Shown piece after piece: positions 33,123-43,097 of a stretch of DNA of 64,000 nt. Each line of letters starts with the position of its first letter. Positions within the stretch are counted from its first letter, which is position 1. The notes below the pieces were generated by a model. It saw nothing but the letters and a program-made list of their open reading frames with translations. It searched no databases and had not been told where the DNA came from. Where the stretch lies: positions 4,957,000 to 5,020,999 of the forward strand of contig OZ005691.1 of NCBI GenBank assembly GCA_963930775.1. The letters are read 5' to 3'. The position numbers and the translations under genes are program-made. This DNA is from Cliona cf. orientalis (Eukaryota; Porifera; Demospongiae; Clionaida; Clionaidae).

Positions 33123-36100
33123 ATGGCTTGTGGTGCAGGTATGCATATCTAGTTAAGCTAGTATTGATCTGTATGCATGCATGTGTATCTATTCAATGAC
33201 ATTATGATTGTATTATGTTCATTGTGTAGCTATAGAAAGTGATCGAATCAATTTTTTTGAATCCACTCTAAAATCTCTTCGTGAAGCAGCTACTAAAGAT
33301 TATGAAACTCTTAACGCTTCCTGTGTCAGCGTATACGATGATATGCGTCAAGTGTATCCTGATATCCCCTTCTTGAGTAATGCAAATGGACTGGTGAATA
33401 TGCAATTTCATGCTTATTCTAAGTCACTACTACCATGTGATTTCAAGCACCTCATCCCACTTTTCTGCAATGCAGATGGAAACTGCTTATATAGGTACGT
33501 ATGAGTGCAACACATTGTAAGAGTGTGGAGGCACAATTGTTGACTGAGATGTGTGATGGAGAGATTGCTGGTGTGTTTCTTTAGAAATGTTAGTAGCTAT
33601 CAGAGCTACATACAACATTGTGATACTGGTATACGGTTTAAATACATGTGTATTATACTAGACTGTTATGCTTCACATGGTATTATTACAGTGACCACAA
33701 GAATAATTATTGTGACAGTTTTATTATTTTCCAAAAGCCTGTCCTTGTGGTACATGATAGTCAATCTATGGTAGGGTGCATCCCTTCCCCCTCCCCTGTT
33801 TCCATGGACCAAAATTTTGACAATGTTTAAAAAATTTCTGTCTCTTATTCTTTAGAGTCCATGCACCTACATAATTAGCTGGGGCTGTGTGTGTTTAAGA
33901 TATCTTCTTTTTTCAGCATAACGAAGGCCCAAGGCAAACTCACATGTCAAAGTCATGCTATAAATCTCATGGTCCCCACCCAGCCTACCCCCCACAGTTA
34001 TAAAGTGTCCTGCTACCGTTTATTATTCTCATGAAATGTGGCTAGCTGATTTAATATCCTTCTGAGGTGCATGCAGAGGAAAGAGGCCCGGTTTGGGGGG
34101 GGGGGGGGGGGGGGGGCCCTTCTTGATAGTGCACACCATACATCATATGTTATATCTATTTGTGTAGGCCTACCAATACAATTTTAGATGACTGCATGGT
34201 TGTAGTCCTTGAAATCGTTGACCAATACACACCAAATAATATGCTGACCACCTGACTCCTCAGTTTCCATATCAGAGTAGGCTACATGACTTGCATACAT
34301 GTATCTGAGCCAGAAAGTGTGTAGTGCAGCTGACTGATATTATAGTGTTCCTGTTAAAACCACCAACGCCTCCAACACATAAACCCGTACTCAGAGGTCA
34401 CACTACACTAGTTAGTGTAGTGTGATTACAACCTGTTAACCACTGCACATGCACACCATACACAAATAATAGTTATCTGTCAGACTCTACTGTACTTGGT
34501 TGCTTAGTAACTTACAACAAATAATTATACAGAGTGTCTTGTGTCTGCACAACAATGATTGTATGCATGTGTGTATATATGAGTTGTGTGTACATGTTCT
34601 GTTCAGCTGCATGTTGTGTGTGCGTGTGAGTGTGTGTATGGTGTAGAATATGAATGTATCAGTGTGAGAGTATGTGTGTGTGGTGTATGTGTGTACATAA
34701 TAGTTATCTGACAATAATAACTTGGAGTGCATGAGATGCATGGTCAAATGCACCCCAATCATTCATTGTCAGATAACTATTAATTCTTGTTAGTAGTTGA
34801 CCTCTGTTCATCATTGGCCTACTTTATGATGACCCATCCCCTTCCCATAGCCAGCAAATTGCCTATAAATTTTTTTTGCTAGGCAACTACCAGCAAATAA
34901 TAATGTGTGTGTATGGTGTGTGTGTATTTGCTTGTGTGTGCTTTTTATTGGATACCACCGTTATAGCCTAATATTTATGGCATGCTAAGCTGCATGTATA
35001 TAGTTGCATGCAAGCCAGGAGCTGTTGTGATCATAATATCTATAACATCGGAAGTATTAAATTTTTGATTGTGACAATCCTTCCTGAATATAGGGCTGTG
35101 TCAATACTATGTTGTGGACAGGAAGAAATGCACGTAGAATTCCGTGTCAGAACTTTATGCGAATTAGTCCTAAATGAAAACTCTTACCTGCACCCTTCTA
35201 TTGTGTCACATCTTTGTCCGGATGGAATTGAAACTAGCAAAAATGCTTTAGTTGCTACTTCAGCTAACTTTAGTAGAGCTGTAGGCAAGTTTGCTACAGA
35301 TGTAGCTCAAACCGTTCTTCGATATGACTGCATAGACACAACCAAGCTTGGTCAGTATTCAAACATGTGGCATATTCACGGGTTGGCATCAGCACTTGGC
35401 CGGCCTATATTATCACTATATCCTGAAACTAATGATAGGATTAGACCCTTGCTACACAAGCAAATTAATCCCAGAATTCCAATGGATGCTGAACATCAAC
35501 TGCCATTGATAATTTTTTGGACTAGAACTCAACCCATGGTACAAGGAAGTAAATCATGGAGTCCAAATCACTTTGTACCCTGTTATGATCCGATAGAGGT
35601 CAAGGTGTCAGATGCCAATAGCATTCCCTTATACCATAAAGGTCACTTTCGACGCTATTCCAAATATGTAAATAAACCTCCTCATCCTGGCAATGTAGAA
35701 CATAACTTGAATGCAGATCCTGCAGATGTTTGTATGCCTACCACATGCACAGTGGTAAGCTCTCCAGCCTCAGACTCTACTGTAACAACACTTTCATGTA
35801 CCCCTGTCAGTGATCCATGCTTGTTTTCTACACAAAAAGCAGAAACAAACTTAGCCTCTGGGAGGAGCAGCCCTATGTGCAAATTGTTGACAGAACATCA
35901 TGTTACGACACCCGAGTCACAAAACAATCAGTTTTACTATCAAATGTCAAGGGCAGATGCAAATCCAAGTCACAGCACAAGCATGGTGATAAGCTCTCCA
36001 GCCTCAGAGTCTATAACACTTCCATATACCCCTATCAATGATTCAAATACATCTTCCAATGAGTCTTTGGAGTCACCGAAAGCAGACAAAAACCCAATCT

Positions 36101-37413
36101 CTACTAGTACCATATTTAATATTTTAAATAAAGTACAGGATACCCAACTTCCTATAGGAAAACGAAAGCCAAAGCGACCTTCCACGTCAGAATCATGCAC
36201 ACTTTTGAAGTATGCTAACATATCCAATGTCCAATCCAATCCTAGAGTGTCCGAAAAGATTGTCACACCAGCGAGTACACAAAATTCCAAGAAAAAAGCG
36301 AAAAAAAGGAAAAAAAGGCAAGCCTGCTTCAACCCAGGATCAAGTATACGAACATATGTAACATCTATGCCTTCCAGTGCTCTCTCAGTCGTTTCCATAG
36401 CTAATGCTAATGCAAATTTGCTTGGTTCCACGCTCAAGAAAGGTATCACATCAGAAGATGTGGTCACTCAAGGATCAATAAAATCCAATTCTGTTTCTCA
36501 TAGTGCCAGTACATGTACAGTGTTGCCAGATCCTGTTGCTATTTCTTGTGAGCATGGTTACCGTATTGAATCACAAGTGTCTTCAGTTATGGTAACAGAC
36601 CATTCTAGTGAGCACACACGTCATGATACTGGTGCTTTTCAGTCAGAGGTGTCTTCAGTGGACCTTTCATGCATGGATACACAGTTCTCAACATCAATAG
36701 CATCACCTAAGGATGAGACTTCCAAAGATGTCACTTCTGTAAAAGCACTATTTAATTTATTGGATAGTGGATTAATTACAGCCTCCAAACAAAAAAGGAG
36801 GCACGTGCTTGGCAAAGCAGCATCACAAGCATCTATCACTGATTGGTTAGATAAGTCATGTAATGATACTTTGAATAATGACCTTTCAAATACTCAGGAA
36901 CTTATTTCACCAAGTGAAGATATACTGAAACGAGACACGTCGATTTATGATTTTCCTGATGCAGATTTATCTCAAGTATCACATACCACCCTAGCACCAG
37001 ATTTCTGTCCCAGCAATTGTGAGTTTCCAGTCTTTCATGATACTCCTTCATATAACTACAGTTTGACAGTGGATATTCCAAGCACCAGTGATGATGACTA
37101 TTTCTCAGAAACTGACTTGAGTGGATTATCACCAGAGGATGATCATTTCTGTCTCAAGATAGAGACAGATTCAAGTGGTGATGACATGGATTATGATCAA
37201 TGTGATGATGTGTACACACATGACATTGTGGAACTTGTAAATGAAAAATCAAGTCCATTGCCTTTTCCCAATTTATCATCTCAATGGTATGAACGACAGA
37301 ATAAGCTGGCTACGAAAAATATCACTAGAAGAAAGGGAAGAGAGTCAACTTCCTTCAATAGTACACAAACAATTTCAACTTCATTAATCGTAGTCAAGTT
37401 CAGGGAACTCTGA
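33123..37413 (+). CDS. Transposon protein with vertnin-like OTU cysteine-protease domain and NLS
   Basis: Three exons with matching phases: 33123-33138, 33230-33494, 35094-37413, giving 866 residues. About 35-260 form an OTU-type domain: D88-G-N-C91-LYR is the canonical nucleophile motif, WHIHGLASALGRPI and YPETNDRIRP follow, and H253 in NHFVPC is the candidate catalytic His. This order matches the N-terminal domain of vertebrate vertnin, which from memory has lost the DGNC Cys. The rest is Ser/Thr-rich and disordered with an internal repeat (SSPAS..S..T...TP) and a basic NLS near 492-503 (KKKAKKRKKRQ). Residues 672-679 read QASITDWL, which resembles a PIP degron imperfectly. OTU domains cleave ubiquitin-like conjugates; its role in transposition is unknown. 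The long second intron (33495-35093) holds poly-G and GT repeats. It may continue into the next ORF. Confidence 0.8.
33495..35093 (+). other. Second intron of the OTU gene
   Basis: Donor 'ag|gtacgt' at 33495 and acceptor 'gaatatag' ending 35093. Splicing restores LYR-AVSILCCG across the OTU motif. It contains a poly-G run (34097-34116), a GTGT-rich stretch (34560-34700) and 'atagttatctgacaataata' words in both orientations near 34467, 34699 and 34766 (a likely small MITE). Confidence 0.75.
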
Positions 37414-37445
37414 AAAAGAATCTAGAATCTCTGAATTCCAGGGCA

Positions 37446-40400
37446 ATGTCTCAAGAAAAAGAAAAGCAGCATTTAGAAGCAATCATTGAAGTAGGGAATT
37501 TTATTCTATCAAATGGTCCAGTTGTCAAAACACAGGAAGCAGGTAATTTGTATATACAACAAAAGGGTCTTGTAGCAAAGAAACCATCAATGGAGTACTA
37601 TGAACTATTCTGTAAATATCTCAATCTAGTCCAGCTATACATGTTTGGAACAGCATACCTAATGGAAAATTTGGAACATATTGAGTCAATTGTAAACTCT
37701 CTGAGTAGTGTCATCGATGAAGAAACAGTTGCAAAACAACTAGTGCAGGATCGTCTACAGAGTATTTTCTCCCCGTCACTGAAATACATGGACACGCACA
37801 GAGATAGACAGGTTGTCAAGGGATTGATGGTAGAGCTAACAAACATATCGTTTGTTGCAAAACTCCAGAATATACAAAGCAGGAAAGGTACAAGAAATGC
37901 AAATAACACTCTTCTTCCTAATCTTGAACATTATGATGGTATAAGAAAAACTTCCCAGATTGTCAGAAATGACCTGACTAATGTACAGCAATATAAATTG
38001 ATGGAAAGAATCATCTCGTCAAGAAAGCTGAAGGAAATTAGAACTATCAGTGAAGGAAGAGGAAGAAAATTAAAATCCCAAGAATATCCAGAACTAGCTG
38101 CAGTACTCTCTTATGCTTTTGGTGAGCACGATACAAAAGAATATAGCGGTGGAGGACTTGAAGCTCATCCTCGTCTCACCACGGGAACCCTATACAGAGC
38201 TTCAGACAATGCAACAACAATGAAGAAAGCTAGGGAATTTTTACTTTCTCTTGCACCAGATGGGTTTTCCATTTCTCTTAGTTCTTGTTTTAATTATACT
38301 CAGAATTTTCGACAAAACAGTAGACAGGCCAAACAGCATCATTCCGGGAGGGGGATTAATGCTCCCCTATCATTGAAGAAGCCACCTCGAACTGGTGTAC
38401 AGCAACTGGTTATCAATCTGCACTGGTCTACAGCCAATGTTAATCTATTAATTGATAATGCACATGATAAACCAGAGTGTGTTACAATTTCCAAAGATGC
38501 CAAGGCGATTGTATCCTGTGATATAGCACCCGTGCAGAGGCCAGGACCTTCTTGGAAAAAGCGTTTGGTACTGCCTGATCACACGTGGGATCAATCCCGG
38601 ATCAATGCGATTACTCCAATGACATTTTTGTTCCTACAGACAGAAGTTAGACAGACACCAGCAAGCACGGTGGAGCATTTAGATCTCCAAATGTCCAATA
38701 CAACTACACTCCATCTGACTCGTACAGGGCAGGGTGTGACATTATTGAACTTATCCTTCTATGAACCTGAGACAACCTTCAGATCTCTCAATGAAGTCCT
38801 ATTTCTTTTAACATTTTCAGCTTTAGATGCTTTTTTTCGGGATAAGACCACAGGGCGCCTTCGACAACAGTTTATATTTGTAGTAGACAACGGTCCAGCT
38901 GAGCAGCCAAGCTGCTCCCTAGTGCAAATGTGTTTGTGTAGACTGATGAAGCTCTTAAATTTAACTAAAATTATTCAGACATCATTCGCTGAATATCATT
39001 CAAAAAGAAACTTTGTTGAGCGTGTTCACTCAGAGGAAAACCGTGTACTCTCAAGCCATGGACCATTTAATAGTAAGTCCATTCACCAACATGCAAAACC
39101 AGGGACAGATGAGCATATGGAGAATATGGAAGCTGTGGCTGAAGACGTTAGAAAGTGTCTAGTTCAAGCTTCATTTGGAGGTAGACACTTAATGTGTTAC
39201 AGAGGTGTAAAGCCTGACGATTATGTCTTCAGTGATGAAGAGCAGTTGCAAAGCTTTCTATCGCTATCAGAAGATGGCAAGCAACACTACTCCCCAGCAG
39301 CATACTCTGTAAACAAAGGAGAGGTATTGCACTCTCTGCACATGTTTTGGGATGTAAATGAGGACTTCAGCTCTGAGTACATTAAGGATCACCAAACCAT
39401 ACAAAATGAATTGCTTGATGGAATTAGAACCTCATGGTTGGATAAGTACACGACTTGTCTGTACACAACAGAGATGGAAAGGGAGTGCAGGAGGTTTGAG
39501 CTTCAACCTCTGCCTGATTATCTAAGATGGTTTAAAACCGGCGAACTCCATTACCTTCCATTAGAGGAAAGAGCGCTAGTTCTTGGACCATGGGATGAAA
39601 TCCCAGGTGCATTCCTGCCCACTAAAGTTCTAGACTTATGTCTTTCAGTCATTCAAGAACCTCCAGAGAGTATCATAAAGCAAATGGCCCTTTTATCATG
39701 GGTAACACAGACTGAAGTCACTAATTACATCAAGAAAGTTCAAGCCCAAATAGAAGCTCAATTAGAAGCTGAGTTGGAGAAAATGAGATGGAGAACACAC
39801 CCTTTATATAAAAGTAAAACCAAAGCACAGCTAGAGGCTGAATGCAAACAGCTGAAGATTCCTGTCACATCAAACCTTGCGAAACATCAATTGACAACAT
39901 TGATTGTGAAGAAGAAAGGTGAGCTGCCACCACCAGAACTTTCACATAAAGAGCTATACAGCGGAGCTCTGCCTGATATACCAACCAGTATTGCAGCCAT
40001 TAATCGCCTCACTATCCCAGTGTTGAGAGCCATACTTAAACATCACAAGATACCAAATATTGGTATAAAAGAAAATTTAGTCATGAGAGTATTCCTCTTG
40101 CGACACAACAGAACTGTTGGTATCACATCAAGAGAAGAGAAGCAAATTAAAGATTTAATCAATTTAGTGTACAAAGTGATACTAGAGCAGCGGAAACTTC
40201 ATGTAACATCCCATGTTTATAGGAAGAGAACCTATACATTGCAATCCAATAATTCCAAGTTTATCGCAATACCAAGCAATGTAGTTGTAGAAGATGATTT
40301 ACATAAATCTCTATTTGAACCGCTGCTCACTTGGTTGGAGTCTTTAAGTAGGGCTCGTAAGCAGCAAGATGATACAGCTGTGTTCAGACCACGTTCTTGT

Positions 40401-40673
40401 GCAGTTAGGAAGCTTGATACATCAGCAGAGGAAGATACCTTAGCTGAAAGTGTCAAACAAACTGGTTCAAAAATCAAACTCTTATGGTCAGCAGAAGAAG
40501 TTGGTGATTCTGGATGGAGACCAGGATGGTATCCAGCTACGGTGCAGAAGTACTGTGAGGAAACAGATATCCTAACTGTCGTTTACTTACTAGAGCCTGG
40601 AATCTGTTATGAGGAGGAACTGTCTCCATTGATCACTAATAAGAAGATAAAACTGGAGTGGGCTGCTCTTTAA
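37446..40673 (+). CDS. Integrase-like DDE transposase with SAP motifs and Tudor-like C-terminus
   Basis: 1075 residues from the ATG at 37446; the frame is open back to 37362. A conserved region at about 210-360 (GGGLEAHPRLTTGTLYRASD, then SLAPDGFSISLSS) precedes an RNase H-like core: D359 (IVSCDIAP), D481 (FVVDNGP) and E525 (KRNFVERVH), the D/D/E order of transposases and integrases. Residues 792-824 (TKAQLEAECKQLKIPV) and 855-889 (LTIPVLRAILKHHKIP) resemble SAP DNA-binding motifs. Residues 1008-1063 (SGWRPGWYPATVQKYCEE) look like a Tudor/chromo-type barrel. No zinc finger is obvious. It is the best candidate for the enzyme that moves the 10-kb element. The family recurs as uncharacterised proteins in sponges and cnidarians as far as I recall. 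The frame appears intact, so the element may be recent. Confidence 0.8.
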   Translation: MSQEKEKQHLEAIIEVGNFILSNGPVVKTQEAGNLYIQQKGLVAKKPSMEYYELFCKYLNLVQLYMFGTAYLMENLEHIESIVNSLSSVIDEETVAKQLVQDRLQSIFSPSLKYMDTHRDRQVVKGLMVELTNISFVAKLQNIQSRKGTRNANNTLLPNLEHYDGIRKTSQIVRNDLTNVQQYKLMERIISSRKLKEIRTISEGRGRKLKSQEYPELAAVLSYAFGEHDTKEYSGGGLEAHPRLTTGTLYRASDNATTMKKAREFLLSLAPDGFSISLSSCFNYTQNFRQNSRQAKQHHSGRGINAPLSLKKPPRTGVQQLVINLHWSTANVNLLIDNAHDKPECVTISKDAKAIVSCDIAPVQRPGPSWKKRLVLPDHTWDQSRINAITPMTFLFLQTEVRQTPASTVEHLDLQMSNTTTLHLTRTGQGVTLLNLSFYEPETTFRSLNEVLFLLTFSALDAFFRDKTTGRLRQQFIFVVDNGPAEQPSCSLVQMCLCRLMKLLNLTKIIQTSFAEYHSKRNFVERVHSEENRVLSSHGPFNSKSIHQHAKPGTDEHMENMEAVAEDVRKCLVQASFGGRHLMCYRGVKPDDYVFSDEEQLQSFLSLSEDGKQHYSPAAYSVNKGEVLHSLHMFWDVNEDFSSEYIKDHQTIQNELLDGIRTSWLDKYTTCLYTTEMERECRRFELQPLPDYLRWFKTGELHYLPLEERALVLGPWDEIPGAFLPTKVLDLCLSVIQEPPESIIKQMALLSWVTQTEVTNYIKKVQAQIEAQLEAELEKMRWRTHPLYKSKTKAQLEAECKQLKIPVTSNLAKHQLTTLIVKKKGELPPPELSHKELYSGALPDIPTSIAAINRLTIPVLRAILKHHKIPNIGIKENLVMRVFLLRHNRTVGITSREEKQIKDLINLVYKVILEQRKLHVTSHVYRKRTYTLQSNNSKFIAIPSNVVVEDDLHKSLFEPLLTWLESLSRARKQQDDTAVFRPRSCAVRKLDTSAEEDTLAESVKQTGSKIKLLWSAEEVGDSGWRPGWYPATVQKYCEETDILTVVYLLEPGICYEEELSPLITNKKIKLEWAAL

Positions 40674-41069
40674 TCAGAATGGCAGCATGCATGCTAATCA
40701 CTGTATTTTTATTTGTATGTATATAAATTCACAGTGACAGTGTGTCTAGTCACAGTAGGACATTAATATTACAAGCAAAACCTGATTATACACAGATTGT
40801 GAACTATAATACATGATTATGATTACATTTGATGTGTTTTTTTTTTAATTATAAAATACCCCTTTGATCTTTACTGCTCTTAAATTGTTTAGTTTGCTTG
40901 AGTATAATAATAAGGTATACCTATCAAAATTTATCTCAAATTTCCACCTTAAGTTTACCATTTAATTTGAAAGAGTACATTAGTCCGGTACCAGTGTATA
41001 TTTATAATATTGTGTTTTGGGGGGCTGGGGGGGGGAGGAGGGGGGATGGGGGTGGGGGGGGGGGGCAGC
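40674..41069. other. 3' untranslated part of the transposon, with G-rich run
   Basis: AT-rich non-coding sequence after the DDE gene, ending in a 45-bp G-rich stretch (41019-41066). No further gene. Confidence 0.6.
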
Positions 41070-41347
41070 GTGAAGTGATTTTAATTAAGTTGTCATCAGG
41101 GTAAATGTATACCCATAATTAGTCCAGAGGGTGCCCGGTGTACTCATAATGATGTCTTGGGGGTTGAATAACTTCAATCAAATTGTCATCAGGGTAAATG
41201 CACTCATTATTAGTCCGGAAGGTACTCGGTATATTCATAATGATGTCTTGGGGGGGTGAAGTGACTTTAATTAGGATGTCATGAGGGTAAATGTATCCGT
41301 AAATTAGTCTTGAGGGTATTTTGGTAGTTTTAATTATTGTCATGGGG
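41070..41347 (+). repeat. Right subterminal repeats, about 105-bp period
   Basis: About 2.5 tandem units with 'ttgtcatcagggtaaatg', 'taattagtccagagggt' and 'cataatgatgtcttgggg'. The core GTC(A/T)TCAxGGG(C)TAAA resembles the left subterminal unit in the same orientation. Confidence 0.75.
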
Positions 41348-41357
41348 GGAAACGTGA

Positions 41358-41403
41358 TAGTGTTCTTCCATGGGGGTGTATCTTTATTAACTGGAATAGC
41401 CCA
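41358..41403 (-). repeat. Right 46-bp TIR of the 10-kb transposon
   Basis: Ends 'ttattaactggaatagccca'. The base after it (41404) begins the GPCR upstream module. Confidence 0.95.
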
Positions 41404-41640
41404 TTATGAAGGGCCAGTAAGATACTAACGCGTGCAAGCATGCGCTAATGGAAGTGTCAGATGAGCATGCGCATTAAGTTTTACGCGGATGGTAACGATC
41501 CTGTACCATTTTGCGTTGGTTACTTTTGACCGCCATTGGACCCTGCTTGTAGGAGAAGGAGGAGAGCCTAGGCCTGAGAGAGAAGATTAAGCGGAGAGAA
41601 ATTGAAGAGATCAGTGAGAAAATGTGATAAGCGTCAATTA
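41404..41640 (-). repeat. Conserved upstream module of GPCR copy 3, displaced by the transposon
   Basis: Reads 'gggccagtaagatactaacg', 'gagcatgcgcattaag', 'acgcggatggtaacgatcc', 'ccattggaccctgcttg', 'gaggagagcctaggcctgag', as in the other copies. It is now 10.2 kb from the copy 3 start codon. Confidence 0.8.
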
Positions 41641-41862
41641 CCGGTACACTATTACTTGAAAAAAACGCCTTTGAATATAAAGGTCAAAGGGCAACTATGA
41701 CGCGGACTGCGCATATTCCAATTAAAGCGCACCTCACGGTTCGCGAAGTGATATCGGAAATCGAGATCCTTATTGTGTGAAGCAATCACACGCGAATAAT
41801 GCATAATATTATTATACGCGGTATGGATGGGAGAGGCTGGGAGGTTTGGGGATGGGTTGCCA

Positions 41863-41918
41863 TAGCCTCGAACCCAGGCTCACTCGAAAACTTGACGGTG
41901 AGCCTGGGTTCGAGGCTA
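41863..41918. mobile_element. 56-bp mini-MITE with 9-bp target duplication
   Basis: A perfect 21-bp inverted repeat (41863-41883 and 41898-41918; tagcctcgaacccaggct plus cac) around a 14-base loop. GGGTTGCCA is present on both sides (41854-41862 and 41919-41927). A 9-bp duplication suggests mobilisation by a Mutator-like transposase. Confidence 0.85.
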
Positions 41919-42209
41919 GGGTTGCCACTAATGGTAGCTAGCAGGGTTAGGGCTTGTCTATGAAAGGGGTGATTGGCAGCAGCGCCATTCTGTAGTAATA
42001 GTATCAGCAACCCCACAAGATTGGGGCCCTTGATCATAAAGAAAGTCGCGGCATGATTGTGTTGTATGTGTATGTATGTGCGACACACGGTCACCTGTGC
42101 ATCACAATTGCTAACCCGGGCTTCAGAGTTCTCAGCTCAGTGGAGTCACCTAGTCTGGGTGCCAGCCCAAGTGTGTTTTTCTGGTAAAGGTCGTCAATCG
42201 TGCCACATA

Positions 42210-42430
42210 CCGTATAGCTGGAAAATTTGGCGATTTGGCGGTCTATAATATTATTAGCTACTACCGCCAAATTAAAATGCGCCAAAATTTCCTACTCGCA
42301 TAAAATATTATACGTATGGCAATCCCGTACCGAACCACCAAATTAAATTTAAATCCGCCAATATTCTTGCAATAGCGATTTTTGGCTCAACCGCCAAATT
42401 TAATTCCCGCCAATATTTCCGGCTATACGG
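42210..42430. mobile_element. MITE, CCGTATAGCCGG family, second copy
   Basis: Same family as 10001-10203 in reverse orientation: ends CCGTATAGCTGGAAAATTTGG and 'ccaatatttccggctatacg', flanked by TA at 42208-09 and 42431-32. The interior order of words matches the complement of the first copy. Confidence 0.85.
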
Positions 42431-42535
42431 TATACAAGTTATGAGAATTCCTAAAAATTAATGCAAAGTTTTACGTTAAACAATGTATTCGATTAAGTAC
42501 GGTAATAAAATTTTGTGACAGCACTATGCACATTT

Positions 42536-43090
42536 ATTTACCCTTTGGCCACCATTTGATCCTGGCTGAAGGAGGAGGAGAACCTTGGTTTGAGAGAGAA
42601 AGAGTGAGAGAGAAATTTGTATATGATTAGATCAAGAATGCTTTCATACAAACTATCATCTATAATTATTGCCTTTGTATGTATACTATTATTCATAATA
42701 ATTATTATGTGACCCACTGTGAGAAAAGGAACCATTTGAGGAAGATGGTAGAATAGAACAAACTGTCTTTTTATCATGAGAATTTGAATGACCAATTTGC
42801 TTTCTACAAATGTCATAGTGAGTATGCTTGTATCACATTATTATGATATAATATGGGCACAAACACAGAATGAATTGCATCGCTGTACCAGTACATTATA
42901 ATAATATTATAGTACAACAAGGTGTGCAAACAAAAATTCCTATCTCATAGCTGGTCACATACATACATCAAGTTATGGCTCAAACAAGTCGGCCATGTAG
43001 CTACCTGCTTTGCGGCAGTCATGATACCGGAAATTGTTCTGCTAGGTAAGCATGGTATAGCTACGACAATAACAACTTTTCTCTTCTAAA
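42536..43090 (-). repeat. Shared 3' flank of GPCR copy 4 (matches copy 7)
   Basis: 'ccatttgatcctggctgaag', 'gaggaggagaaccttgg', 'gaaaaggaaccatttgagga', 'tacatacatcaagttatggc' and 'gcagtcatgataccggaaat' recur in the same order at 58366-58895, downstream of copy 7. No gene. Confidence 0.75.
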
Positions 43091-43097
43091 CATGAAT

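Larger units (their letters stand above)
31264..41403. mobile_element. 10.14-kb DNA transposon with OTU, DDE/SAP/Tudor and PIP-box proteins
   Basis: Terminal inverted repeats of 46 bp with one mismatch (31264-31309 and 41358-41403) begin TGGGCTATTCCAGTTAATA. The outer sequence is GPCR copy 3 promoter on the left and its conserved upstream module ('gggccagtaagat...') on the right. Copies 5 and 6 show the uninterrupted junction (52070-52095, 56285-56310). Direct subterminal repeats lie inside both ends. Cargo: a minus gene 32219-32953, and plus genes 33123-37413 and 37446-40673. The target duplication is not clear; at most a short AT-rich one. I cannot match it to a named superfamily. Confidence 0.92.

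Noticed and set aside
35970-36467. 165-aa minus-strand ORF inside the OTU gene
   Set aside because: Shadow of the Ser/Thr-rich plus-strand frame; no recognisable domain.
31264-41403. Interpretation of the 10-kb unit as a retroelement or retrovirus
   Set aside because: No reverse transcriptase, LTRs or poly-A tail; 46-bp inverted termini and a DDE protein fit a DNA transposon.
41863-41918. tRNA B-box-like 'gggttcgaggc'
   Set aside because: It is explained by the perfect 21-bp inverted repeat of the mini-MITE; no A box at a suitable distance.
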